The translations under genes and the position numbers were made by a program. The notes under the pieces are model-generated. The model did no database searches and had not been told where the DNA came from. It saw only the letters and a program-made list of their open reading frames with translations. A stretch of DNA of 64,000 nt from positions 310,001 through 374,000 of the forward strand of contig NZ_CP034451.1 in assembly GCF_003952525.1 (NCBI RefSeq), read 5' to 3'. Shown in pieces: positions 25,782-33,815 of the stretch. This DNA is from Mesorhizobium sp. M3A.F.Ca.ET.080.04.2.1. Lineage in GTDB: Bacteria > Pseudomonadota > Alphaproteobacteria > Rhizobiales > Rhizobiaceae. How positions within the stretch are numbered: position 1 is the stretch's first letter; each line of letters starts with the position of its first letter.

Positions 25782-26720
25782 CTAATTCTTGCTCAGATAC
25801 TTATCGACGTTGGCAGGGTTCACCAGTTCGAACGGAATCCATACCGGAGAAGCAACCTTTTCGCCCTTGGCAAGCTTGATGGCCGCATCCACCGAGCCGG
25901 CTCCCTGGCCGATGGCATCCTGGAAGACGCTCACGTCAAGATCGCCATTTTGCATGTAGTGCATGGCTTCTTGTGTGGCGTCGATGCCGCCCACAACCAC
26001 GTCCTTCATATCCCATCCGGCAGCCTTCATTGAGTTGATCGCGCCCAGAGCCATTTCGTCATTGTTGGCGATCACCGCAGCAGGCTTGTACCCGGCCGTG
26101 ATCCAGTTGCTCATCAGATCCTGCGCCTTGACCGGATCCCAGTTCGCGGTCTGCTCATCGATGACCTTCATGAAACTGCAGTCGGGCGTGCCAATGACAT
26201 CGTGGATGGCCTTGGTGCGCATCACAGCGCTGTGCTGCGCCAAAATTCCTTGAATAATCAGGATACCGGCATCTTTTGTCTTTCCTTCATCCTTCAGGAT
26301 GCGGCAAATCTCTTTGGTCTCGATCGTCCCTGCCTCGAGCTCGGCGGATCCGATAAAGGCTGCCTTGGGTCCCAGGGTGTTAAGATCGTCAGGCGTGTTG
26401 TTTACATAAACCAACGGAATGCCCGCGTCGGCCGCCATCTTGGTGATCGTCGGCGAAACAGAGCTTTCGACCACGTTCACAATAATCGCGTCTACCTTGG
26501 CGGCGATGAAATTCTGGATCTGGGACAGCTGCTTATTGACGTCAGCTTCCGCGAATTCGATCTGAAGCGGCTGGTTGGTTTTGGCAGCTTCACTTTTCAT
26601 TCCTTCGACCATGACGGCGAGAAAAGAGTCGGTGTGGGATATGGCCACGCCGATATCACCAGCCAAGGCGGGCGCCGCTCCAAGGGCCATTGCGACGGCC
26701 CCAATAATCAATTGCTTCAT
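25782..26720 (-). CDS. Ribose-type periplasmic sugar-binding protein without adjacent transporter
   Basis: A 312-residue Peripla_BP_4 protein with a Sec signal (MKQLIIGAVAMALGAAPALAG). It is a close paralogue of the binding protein at 4316: same length and long shared blocks such as [20 protein letters not shown] and ASPVWIPFELVNPANVDKYL. No ATPase or permease gene is adjacent, so it probably feeds the locus A importer encoded at 10881-13459, or one elsewhere. It is divergent from a LacI gene, with an operator pair in the intergenic region. It may widen the importer's substrate range. Confidence 0.92.
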   Translation of the reverse strand: MKQLIIGAVAMALGAAPALAGDIGVAISHTDSFLAVMVEGMKSEAAKTNQPLQIEFAEADVNKQLSQIQNFIAAKVDAIIVNVVESSVSPTITKMAADAGIPLVYVNNTPDDLNTLGPKAAFIGSAELEAGTIETKEICRILKDEGKTKDAGILIIQGILAQHSAVMRTKAIHDVIGTPDCSFMKVIDEQTANWDPVKAQDLMSNWITAGYKPAAVIANNDEMALGAINSMKAAGWDMKDVVVGGIDATQEAMHYMQNGDLDVSVFQDAIGQGAGSVDAAIKLAKGEKVASPVWIPFELVNPANVDKYLSKN

Positions 26721-26834
26721 TTTCTCTCTCCCTTATGGGCGTCCGGCGGCACCCACTGTTAAAATCCGGATGGTCCACCGGGTGGAGGACGTTCGGTGCA
26801 TACGAAAAGCGCCACTGCCGGCGCGCTGGGGACA

Positions 26835-26881
26835 TGTTAACGTATACAACACGTCTTTGTGATCGAATGTCAACGATTACA
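26835..26881. promoter_or_regulatory. Pair of LacI-type operators between binding-protein and LacI genes
   Basis: TGTTAACGTATACA (26835-26848) and TGTCAACGATTACA (26868-26881) are centred 33 bp apart between the minus-strand binding-protein gene (start 26720) and the plus-strand LacI gene (start 26954). The second is identical to the site at 17014-17027, which ties this gene to the same regulon as the locus A dehydrogenase. Confidence 0.78.
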
Positions 26882-26953
26882 TTGTTATTTAACGGCACAT
26901 AATTTGAAGCACGCCCCGCGGGTTCCTGGAGAAACCCAGCCTTCGGCGCGGGT

Positions 26954-27997
26954 ATGGATATGCCCAAACAAACAACATCGTCCCTTTCCATGACCACGAT
27001 CCACGATGTCGCAAAGCTGGCCGGGGTGGCGTCTGGAACCGCTTCAAATGTGATGGCCGGCAAGCCTGGAGTGTCGCAAGCAAAGCAAACGGCCGTCCGT
27101 GAGGCCGCACGCCAGCTAAACTACAGGCCATCGTCCATTGCGCGGGCCTTATCAAAGCGCCAGTCAGATATGATCGGCGTGCTAACCCAAGGCTTTCGCT
27201 CGCCCTTTTTCGCCAGGGCGGTTGATGTTGCGGAGCGCGAGATCCGGCTCGCCGGCAAGCATGCCGTTATCGCCTCCTCTCCCAGCCAGGCAGATTCTGA
27301 CTGGTGTAACGGAGAACCGCTCTCTTTTCTCGATAGTCGCGATTGCGACGGCATTCTGGTGCTTGGATGCACCTGGTCTGAACGCGAACTCACACAGGTG
27401 CTGGCTGGGAGAACGAGGCCGATAGTCTTTGTGAACCGGCAGCTAACGTTTCAGCCGAATGCGTCGTTTTCTGTTGATCATTATGCCGTCGGCCATTCGA
27501 TAGCTGAGCACCTATTGCGGCAAGGACATAGGCAGTTTGCAGCCGTCAAAGGCCCCGACGAGCATTATCAGGACGCAAGCCTTCGGCACAAAGGTTTCGT
27601 GGATACGATTGCAGCGGCTGGTTTTCCTGTCGACCCGGACCTGATTATAGAGGGCAGTCTCGATTTTTGCGGTGGAAAAGTCGCCGCTGAAAGACTGCTT
27701 GCCATCGGTCGCCCATTTAGCGCGGTATGCTGCGGAAACGATGAACAGGCTATCGCCGCCGAAGCCATCCTCTCCAGCACCGATCATCCCCCGGAAATCT
27801 TCGGGCATGGCGGCTGGGACCTACTAAGCTACATAGCCACTAAGGTCTCCACCGTCACTGTGCCTATCGCCGACATCGTAGAAAGCGCATGCGCCTCTTT
27901 GCTTAACCAATGCTATGGTGGCGATCGACCGGTTCGTCGCACGTTTCCGACGTCTCTGGTTATCCGGCGGCAAGCTGGAGCGTCTAACCTCCGTTGA
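26954..27997 (+). CDS. LacI family transcriptional regulator, divergent third type
   Basis: A regulator of up to 347 residues with the HTH MTTIHDVAKLAGVASGTASN about 12 residues in, hinge YRPSSIARALSKRQSD and an effector domain (VCCGNDEQAIAAEAI, FGHGGWDLLSYI). The start could also be the internal ATG at 26990, since neither has a clear ribosome site. The HTH recognition segment (GVASGTASNV) departs from the usual SxxTVSR form, and the protein is clearly not a recent copy of the other two LacI proteins. It faces the orphan binding-protein gene across a pair of operators. Confidence 0.88.
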   Translation: MDMPKQTTSSLSMTTIHDVAKLAGVASGTASNVMAGKPGVSQAKQTAVREAARQLNYRPSSIARALSKRQSDMIGVLTQGFRSPFFARAVDVAEREIRLAGKHAVIASSPSQADSDWCNGEPLSFLDSRDCDGILVLGCTWSERELTQVLAGRTRPIVFVNRQLTFQPNASFSVDHYAVGHSIAEHLLRQGHRQFAAVKGPDEHYQDASLRHKGFVDTIAAAGFPVDPDLIIEGSLDFCGGKVAAERLLAIGRPFSAVCCGNDEQAIAAEAILSSTDHPPEIFGHGGWDLLSYIATKVSTVTVPIADIVESACASLLNQCYGGDRPVRRTFPTSLVIRRQAGASNLR

Positions 27998-28032
27998 TTG
28001 AGAACGCCCCCAGAATCCGCCGCCTTTTAAGG

Positions 28033-28998
28033 CTAGTATCCGCGGTCCGGGTAAACGACGTTTACCAGCGCCTCACCGTTACGCCATCTTGTTAAATTGT
28101 CGCAAAACATGCGTGCCGAATCGCGTTCCCAGTCGGGATAGGCTGAGGCACAATGTGGGGTGATCACGACGTTTTCATATCCCCACAATACATGATCAGG
28201 TGGCAGGGGCTCCACGTCAAATACATCGAGTGCCGCGCCCCCTATTAACCCGCGGTCGAGAGCATCCACGAGGGCCTTCTCGTCAACGACACCTCCGCGT
28301 GACATATTCACCAGAAACGCTGAAGGTTTCATGGCCGAAAAGGCATCAGAGCCGATAAGGCCGCGTGTGGCGGGAAGCAGGGGGACGCAGCAAACGATGT
28401 AGTCCGCACGGCCAACCACATCGCATATAGAGGCTGGGGCGTGAACTTCATCCACATCCGCTATCGGGATCGGTCGCGCGCGAATGCCAAGGGTGTGCAT
28501 CCCCAACGCCTTGGCGCGAGCGGCGACCGCCCTGCCTGCTCCTCCAACGCCCACAATCAGTATAGTCTTGCCTTCAATTGGCTCGACTCGTCCGACCGAC
28601 CATTGGCGTGCTATTTGTAGCCGGCCAAGATGACGCAGCCGCAGCGAAAATGAGAGTATCGTCCCTAATGCGTATTCCGCCATCATGCCAGCAGCCAAGC
28701 CGCGGGAATTGGTGACCATAATCTTCCCCGGGTCCCAATACCCGAGATGGTCAATGCCGGAACCACCTACCGAGATCCATTGGACGCTTTGCGCCTGCAT
28801 CAGAACATCTTTGGGGAACTTCGCTTGGCCACTGAGTAAAATAGAGTAGACCACCTCGGCTTTCGTATCAGCCAGCTTCTCTGACAACCCGGCGTAGGTG
28901 TCACAGACATGCGGCCGCAGGTCCGGATGCAACTCACCCAGTGTCTCGAGAACTGCGTCCGGTCGATCGGTTAGAAGAAGAATAGTCGGATTACGCAT
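28033..28998 (-). CDS. D-2-hydroxyacid dehydrogenase family protein
   Basis: A 321-residue NAD(P)-dependent dehydrogenase. Cofactor motif GVGGAGRAVAARAKALGM is at about residues 150-167. Catalytic residues are Arg in LVNMSRGGVVDEKAL, Glu in DVFDVEPLPPD and His in VVITPHCASAY. Enzymes of this family reduce 2-oxoacids such as glyoxylate or hydroxypyruvate, or oxidise the D-hydroxyacids. If the BhcC-like enzyme at 1229 forms glyoxylate, this would be a plausible sink; that is inference only. It is convergent with the LacI gene, 35 bp away. Confidence 0.88.
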   Translation of the reverse strand: MRNPTILLLTDRPDAVLETLGELHPDLRPHVCDTYAGLSEKLADTKAEVVYSILLSGQAKFPKDVLMQAQSVQWISVGGSGIDHLGYWDPGKIMVTNSRGLAAGMMAEYALGTILSFSLRLRHLGRLQIARQWSVGRVEPIEGKTILIVGVGGAGRAVAARAKALGMHTLGIRARPIPIADVDEVHAPASICDVVGRADYIVCCVPLLPATRGLIGSDAFSAMKPSAFLVNMSRGGVVDEKALVDALDRGLIGGAALDVFDVEPLPPDHVLWGYENVVITPHCASAYPDWERDSARMFCDNLTRWRNGEALVNVVYPDRGY

Positions 28999-29410
28999 CC
29001 TAGGGGCCTAACACGCACGTGGGCGGTTGTGAACACGCGCTCGAAATCGCTCCGGTTGATCTCTCGCATCAGGGCTCCGATGCGCTCGGCGACGGCGTTG
29101 ACGACTTCCGCCCTGCTGCGCTCCAGCTGCGCATGGTCCTCATAAGGACCGCTCAGCGGGTGCTTGAGGTGGCACCAGCACGAATCGTGCGTAGATGACC
29201 TCAAAGAAATTACGCCCTGTCCCTCCTTGGCATCCGGTTACGACTTCGCGTAACAGCAAGCAGCATTCGTTTATTCTTCATATTACTGCAATACACTTTT
29301 CAATGATATTTTTTAACTCTCTTGTTGCCCAAACCTACCGGAGCCGTCAGGCTGTAGATTCGCGGCCTTCACCCGGCTATGCATGTGCAATGGACGAACG
29401 ACCCTTGTTT
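28999..29410. other. 412-bp gap at the left edge of the defence island
   Basis: No supported gene. A minus-strand 77-codon frame (28971-29204) ends with residues such as AVAERIGALMREINRSDFER that read like the end of a real protein. It has no start signal and overlaps the dehydrogenase start, so it may be a remnant marking the junction between catabolic and defence DNA. Bases 29260-29330 are AT-rich and could hold the promoter of the next gene. Confidence 0.4.
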
Positions 29411-30331
29411 ATGAAATCCAGCATCGATCATCTCCCGCCTCCAAAGCAGCGCGAGCTGAGAAAAGCAGTCGACCTACTGCTCGAGGAATTCGACGACGCG
29501 GTCAAGGGAGGAACGTCGGATTTCAAGAAGCGCGGTCGGATACTCAAGGTCATCCTGTTCGGATCCTATGCACGCGGCGGCTGGGTCGACGAGCCACATA
29601 CGAGGAAGGGATACCGGTCGGATTTCGACCTCCTCGTGGTGGTGAACAACCGCAAGCTCACCGATTTCGCCAGCTACTGGCAGACCGCGGCAGACCGGCT
29701 GATGCGCGAAGTCAACACTCCCGTCAGTTTCATCGTCCACTCACGCAGGGAGGTGAACACGGCCCTGAGGGAAGGTCAGTATTTCTTCGTCGACATTCGG
29801 CGCGACGGCATCGTCCTCTACGAACTGGATGAGGAGCCGTTGGCGAATCCGGTCTCTGCAAACATGACCGAGGCCGTTCGGCTTGCGACCGAATATTTTC
29901 ATGACCGATTACCCCATGCCAAGAAGTTCGTGAAGGGTGCGATATTCTTTGTTCACGAGAAGGACTACAAAGAAGCTGCATTCCTCCTCCATCAATCCAT
30001 CGAGCAAGCCTACGCGGCGTTGTTGCTGGTCCTTACGAACTACAGCCCCGCATCGCACAACATTAAATTTCTCCGCAGTCTGGCCGAGGACCAGGCCCAG
30101 GAACTTGCCGAAGTGTGGCCTCGCGACCAACAGCGATTCGTTTCGTGGTTCAACGTCATCAACGAAGCCTATGTGAAGGCACGCTATTCGCGCCACTTCG
30201 AGATCACGGAAGAAGCACTCCACTGGCTCTCAGAACGAGTCTCGGATCTCATCGATCGGACTGAGGATATCTGCCGAACGCAACTCGCTCGACTACAGGA
30301 GGAAGCCGACAAAACCACCCGGCGATCCTAA
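29411..30331 (+). CDS. Fused MNT nucleotidyltransferase-HEPN domain protein
   Basis: A 306-residue protein joining the two halves of an MNT-HEPN toxin-antitoxin pair. Residues 30-130 form a minimal nucleotidyltransferase (ILFGSYARGGW, then RSDFDLLVVV with the GS and DxD motifs). Residues 165-295 form a HEPN domain (FVHEKDYKEAAFLLHQSIEQ, then EAYVKARYSRHFEI with the conserved Arg-His region). In two-gene versions MNT adenylylates a tyrosine next to the HEPN RNase motif and silences it; here both are on one chain. The start ATG was chosen by similarity to remembered homologues beginning MKxSLDHLP; an in-frame ATG 21 bases upstream is possible. It heads the defence island and is convergent with the HNH gene. 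Confidence 0.83.
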   Translation: MKSSIDHLPPPKQRELRKAVDLLLEEFDDAVKGGTSDFKKRGRILKVILFGSYARGGWVDEPHTRKGYRSDFDLLVVVNNRKLTDFASYWQTAADRLMREVNTPVSFIVHSRREVNTALREGQYFFVDIRRDGIVLYELDEEPLANPVSANMTEAVRLATEYFHDRLPHAKKFVKGAIFFVHEKDYKEAAFLLHQSIEQAYAALLLVLTNYSPASHNIKFLRSLAEDQAQELAEVWPRDQQRFVSWFNVINEAYVKARYSRHFEITEEALHWLSERVSDLIDRTEDICRTQLARLQEEADKTTRRS

Positions 30332-30426
30332 CCCCTCGGTTGTGGGCGGCTGCCCAAAGCCTGATGGCGCGTAACACGCCGATTGGCGAAGGACATTGCA
30401 CCCGCAGAGGTAAGACGACGCCTGCG

Positions 30427-31086
30427 TCAGACGCTCCCATCAGCGGACTGCCGGCGCTCGTCCTCGATCTCCAATCGAGCCATGATTGAGGCAATGATTG
30501 GCCGCGCCTCCGCCGGAGACTTCGCCAATCGAAGTTCGCCTATGTCGCGCTCGAACCTGCGGTCGCGTATAGGCTGTCTAGTTCCCAACACGCGCTCGCG
30601 GAAGCGGAACAAATCACAGTGGTAGATCGTGAACTTTCCCTCTGGAGAAAGGGCATGATAGGTGCCCTCGCCCTCAAGCTCGATGTGGTCCTCCCAAGTG
30701 TGGAAATGGGGATGCACAATTCGGTAGAGGTCGGCGCGATCAGGAAAGCTCCTCCGGCTGGGATCGGCCACCGGCACGACCCCCTTCGCTTGATTACATT
30801 CAACACAGGCGACGGCTAGATTACGGGGAACAAACATGAAATCGCAACGCGTCGCGCGCGCGATGACGTGCTCGAGGTCCCAGACGCGCCCGTGATGGGC
30901 ATAAAGAGGCTGCTGACAATAGCAGCAGCGATAATTCTGTTCGCGGATGTAGTGCTGCTTGGTTCGCGACTTCAATTCATCGAGTTCTTCCTTGCCCCAG
31001 AAAGTGCCGTCGAACCCGTACTCGGTCAGCATCGCATCGACGAGAGCCTGTTCGTCGCCATCATAGACCACCGGATTGGCAATCAC
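30427..31086 (-). CDS. HNH endonuclease, PtuB-like partner of the ATPase
   Basis: A 219-residue HNH nuclease. The first zinc knuckle and catalytic region read YRCCYCQQPL, VWDLEHVIARA (catalytic His) and FVPRNLAVACVECNQAKG with the second CxxC. The long C-terminal part (ALSPEGKFTIYHCDLFRFRE) fits PtuB-like effectors found with Septu or retron ATPases. The start is a GTG preceded by GGAAGG (spacing 10). The GTG overlaps the stop codon of a 25-codon ORF (GTGA), which itself overlaps the ATPase stop. Cleavage of phage or host DNA upon infection is inferred from family knowledge. Confidence 0.85.
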   Translation of the reverse strand: MIANPVVYDGDEQALVDAMLTEYGFDGTFWGKEELDELKSRTKQHYIREQNYRCCYCQQPLYAHHGRVWDLEHVIARATRCDFMFVPRNLAVACVECNQAKGVVPVADPSRRSFPDRADLYRIVHPHFHTWEDHIELEGEGTYHALSPEGKFTIYHCDLFRFRERVLGTRQPIRDRRFERDIGELRLAKSPAEARPIIASIMARLEIEDERRQSADGSV

Positions 31087-31160
31087 CTTACCACTGCCTT
31101 CCGCGCAATTGCCTCCAGATCGCCGATTAGTTCTACGACGCCAGGGCTGTCTTCAATCAT
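31083..31160 (-). CDS. 25-codon ORF bridging ATPase and HNH genes
   Basis: The ORF begins MIEDSPGVVELIGDL and ends IARKAVVR. Its ATG overlaps the stop codon of the ATPase gene (ATGA, 31157-31160) and its stop codon overlaps the GTG start of the nuclease gene (GTGA, 31083-31086). The peptide could form one amphipathic helix. It may be a tiny third component, a coupling device that hands ribosomes from one gene to the next, or the first part of the nuclease in a frame joined by slippage. It matches no family I know. Confidence 0.5.
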   Translation of the reverse strand: MIEDSPGVVELIGDLEAIARKAVVR

Positions 31161-32590
31161 CGGTCGAATTCTGACGAGCGCACGGACAGTATCCTGATAT
31201 TCAGCGCCTCTCGCCCCCCGTCAGCCGCAAGACGGAGCGCCTTCACAAGCTGTTCTCGGACATAATAATTGTCGCCGCTCGCGACGTCGAATGCCTCGAC
31301 CAGAAGGTAGTCGATGGGCCGACCGGAGACTTCGCTGCCGTGCTTCAGAGAAGCACTACTCAGTGACGCTAGGGTTGCGTTGGGAGGCGCGTCGCTGAGA
31401 ATGAGCGGAGAGTGGGTGGCGAGTACATAGTGGCAGTTGCGATAGGATCCGAAGGTGCTGAGCAGGAGATCGAGGTAGCGAGCCTGCCACTCGGGGTGCA
31501 GATTGGTCTCTGGCTCGTCAATTAGGATAAGCGAGTTGTCCTCGAGCCCAGCGGCCAAGGACATGAAGGTAATCGCGATGCTCAGCTCACCGGAGCTCGC
31601 CTCCTTGAGATCGATCATCCCTCCGTCCTTCCGACCAACCTCGACAGCATACAGCCGGACGAGCCCGAGCCGGCGCAGCAACTGTAGCCTCTCATACGAC
31701 CGCAGCGCCGAAAGGTCGGGACGCTCAAGATCGAACCTGAGATGGACGAACCCTCTATTCGATTCGTCCAGTGCGTAGCGGGCGGCCTTACGCGATTCAC
31801 CGAGCACTACCTCGTCCCTCTCAAGCAGATGACGCAACCTGGCGCTATAAATGGAATCTCGACGACGTGCCTCGAGCACCTCGTCGAGGCTGACCTCCCC
31901 CGCGAGGCCGTCCAGCACGCTTCGTTCATGAAGGCGGTAGACGACATCGAGGGCGGGCAGGAACCCTAGCATTTCAAAGACTCGAGTCAGCCGGCCGCGG
32001 TCGTCGAGCGCTATGCGCGACACCATCCCTTCAAGCGCGCGCGTCAATAGCGCTGCGGTAGACACCTGCCCCATCCGCTCCCGCATGCCCAGATACGAGT
32101 AGATGTCGGGGAACTCCGGATCGGACAGGCCGCGTCGATGCCGCGCCCCGCCGATTGGGAACTTATCAAATGGTGTCATAGACAGGCCGATCACACGCTT
32201 CGGCAAGATGGCCTCATAGAGGGGAGCCTCTGCGCCGTCGATGCTAAGCAGGACCTTCGAGCCCTCGCAGGTAACCAAATGGTGGCTGCCCTCGGCGAGA
32301 TATTCTAGGCGCGACAGAGGAACGCCGCGTGACGAACCGCTCCGGCCATAGTCTTGAAGCAGCTGGAATGTCGTGGCAATCCCCGACAATATCCGACTCT
32401 TGCCTTCACCGTTTCTGCCGAGCAGTACAGATAGGTGACTGTCGTTGGTAGAACGGGCTGCTTCGCTCGTCGCGGACTGGAACGAGATTTCGACAGCTGT
32501 CGACTGCGTAGGCATGTCCTCGACTCGCCAGCGCGGCCTGTTTTCTGCTTCAGCCAGCCGCGCGTGCAGCAGCCGGAAACCCTTTTCCAT
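31157..32590 (-). CDS. AAA ATPase of a Septu-like (PtuA-type) defence module
   Basis: An ATP-binding protein of about 477 residues with the AAA_21/OLD-like ABC-ATPase fold. Walker A is VLLGRNGEGKSRILSG near the N-terminus; the signature region is KEASSGELSIAITFMSLAAG; Walker B is LILIDEPETNLHPEWQARYL; and the His switch is YVLATHSPLIL. Pairing with an HNH nuclease downstream is the Septu (PtuA-PtuB) or retron-effector layout; no reverse transcriptase is seen, so a stand-alone Septu-like system is favoured. The start was placed at the ATG preceded by GGGGGA; another ATG 48 bases upstream (32638) is possible. Nucleotide sensing that holds the nuclease in check is known for Septu and only inferred here. 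Confidence 0.82.
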   Translation of the reverse strand: MEKGFRLLHARLAEAENRPRWRVEDMPTQSTAVEISFQSATSEAARSTNDSHLSVLLGRNGEGKSRILSGIATTFQLLQDYGRSGSSRGVPLSRLEYLAEGSHHLVTCEGSKVLLSIDGAEAPLYEAILPKRVIGLSMTPFDKFPIGGARHRRGLSDPEFPDIYSYLGMRERMGQVSTAALLTRALEGMVSRIALDDRGRLTRVFEMLGFLPALDVVYRLHERSVLDGLAGEVSLDEVLEARRRDSIYSARLRHLLERDEVVLGESRKAARYALDESNRGFVHLRFDLERPDLSALRSYERLQLLRRLGLVRLYAVEVGRKDGGMIDLKEASSGELSIAITFMSLAAGLEDNSLILIDEPETNLHPEWQARYLDLLLSTFGSYRNCHYVLATHSPLILSDAPPNATLASLSSASLKHGSEVSGRPIDYLLVEAFDVASGDNYYVREQLVKALRLAADGGREALNIRILSVRSSEFDR

Positions 32591-32863
32591 GATTCCCCCA
32601 CAGACATCCCCAACTTCGCTCTCAGCATGGCTCACCATCGTCGTCAAGATTAGAACGCAGCCCCGCTGAAACCTGAATGTGCAGCTTCTAGGGACCATAG
32701 CTTGGGGCTGAACGACGATGGTGAGGCGCGAAGCCGCCATGTCGTCGTTGTGCCGACAACGGCGGCCCGCTTTTGGGTGTTGAGGGTCGAATACCTTCAC
32801 CACACGGTGGGGCGACGAACATCTTGTGTGCCGAGTGATAACGGCGCGCTCGCCAGCGCCGAG

Positions 32864-33787
32864 CTAGCGGCGGGATATCTTTTTTTCGGACAGGCCGATC
32901 GACCGCTCAAATCTGACGACGTTCTTGATCATCCGCTGGAATTCCCATGGGAAGTGCCCAAGTATCTCGGCCATAAGCTCGCCGGCGAGGATGGTGAGTT
33001 CCCGGGCACGCAGCTCGGTGATCCTCGCGGCAGGCGTGATGGCGCGGCCGCTCTCGATATCGATATAGAGGCACTGCTGCCGCGTCTTTTCCAGGTCATC
33101 GCTTTCGGCTTCATGGAGCACACGCTGGACCGTATTCTTTCCTAGGATACGGTCCAGCCTGGCATTGATAAGTGCGCCGGACATGACGCTGATGAAGTGC
33201 TTCTTGCGATGATTCTTTTCGACGGAGGGATTGCCGGCGATCGGCAGCGGCTCATCAAGATAGATGAGCTCTTCGGCCAGGCGCGTCAGTTTGCCGACCT
33301 CCTCGATGACGAGGATCGACAAGAAGGCAGCGATCGGGAAATTGCCGCGATGGAACAATTGACACGCGTCGGACCACAGTTTTTCGACGTACGATATGAG
33401 CGTCTTGTACTGTTCGAGCCTTGTTTCAAAGGTGGTGCCCGTGAGCAGCGAAGGCTGCGTATTGATCGCGTTCGATCGCTCCTCTAGCAGTCTCGGGAAG
33501 CGCCGCGCGCCGTCCTTACGCGACAGCTCCTTCCCGATATCGCGATTGTCGGGATTGACCCCCGCTTCGATCATCTTTTCGCGCATCTCGATCGTAAGCC
33601 GATCCAGCACCCGGCGATCGGCTATCAGCATTCGCGAGAGCCGCAACTGCTGCACGAATGCGAAATAATCGCCAGCGGGCGCCGATCGCATCACATCCAT
33701 AATCGAAACGCGACCTGCGACGATATCGTCGACAAGCGTTTCGAAGGTGTCCCTGGGCTCCAGACTGCTATCTCTCGTCTCCTTCAT
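32864..33787 (-). CDS. AbiV family abortive infection protein
   Basis: A 307-residue protein with the AbiV (HEPN-like) core in its centre: LFHRGNFPIAAFLSILVIEE then VGKL, followed by EKNHRKKHFISVMSGALINA and RQQCLYIDIESG. Lactococcal AbiV stops phage production by blocking late translation; these homologues are common in defence islands. The N-terminal 110 residues are not part of the usual domain. The gene starts 28 bp after the PHP-ATPase gene stops and is probably cotranscribed with it, which suggests a two-gene unit. No signal peptide is seen. Confidence 0.8.
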   Translation of the reverse strand: MKETRDSSLEPRDTFETLVDDIVAGRVSIMDVMRSAPAGDYFAFVQQLRLSRMLIADRRVLDRLTIEMREKMIEAGVNPDNRDIGKELSRKDGARRFPRLLEERSNAINTQPSLLTGTTFETRLEQYKTLISYVEKLWSDACQLFHRGNFPIAAFLSILVIEEVGKLTRLAEELIYLDEPLPIAGNPSVEKNHRKKHFISVMSGALINARLDRILGKNTVQRVLHEAESDDLEKTRQQCLYIDIESGRAITPAARITELRARELTILAGELMAEILGHFPWEFQRMIKNVVRFERSIGLSEKKISRR

Positions 33788-33815
33788 TCGCCGGTCCCCA
33801 TCCCGTATCGCGCTG

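Noticed and set aside
30427..32590. Retron with PtuAB-type effectors
   Set aside because: The ATPase/HNH pair would fit, but there is no reverse transcriptase gene on either side, so a stand-alone Septu-like module is preferred.
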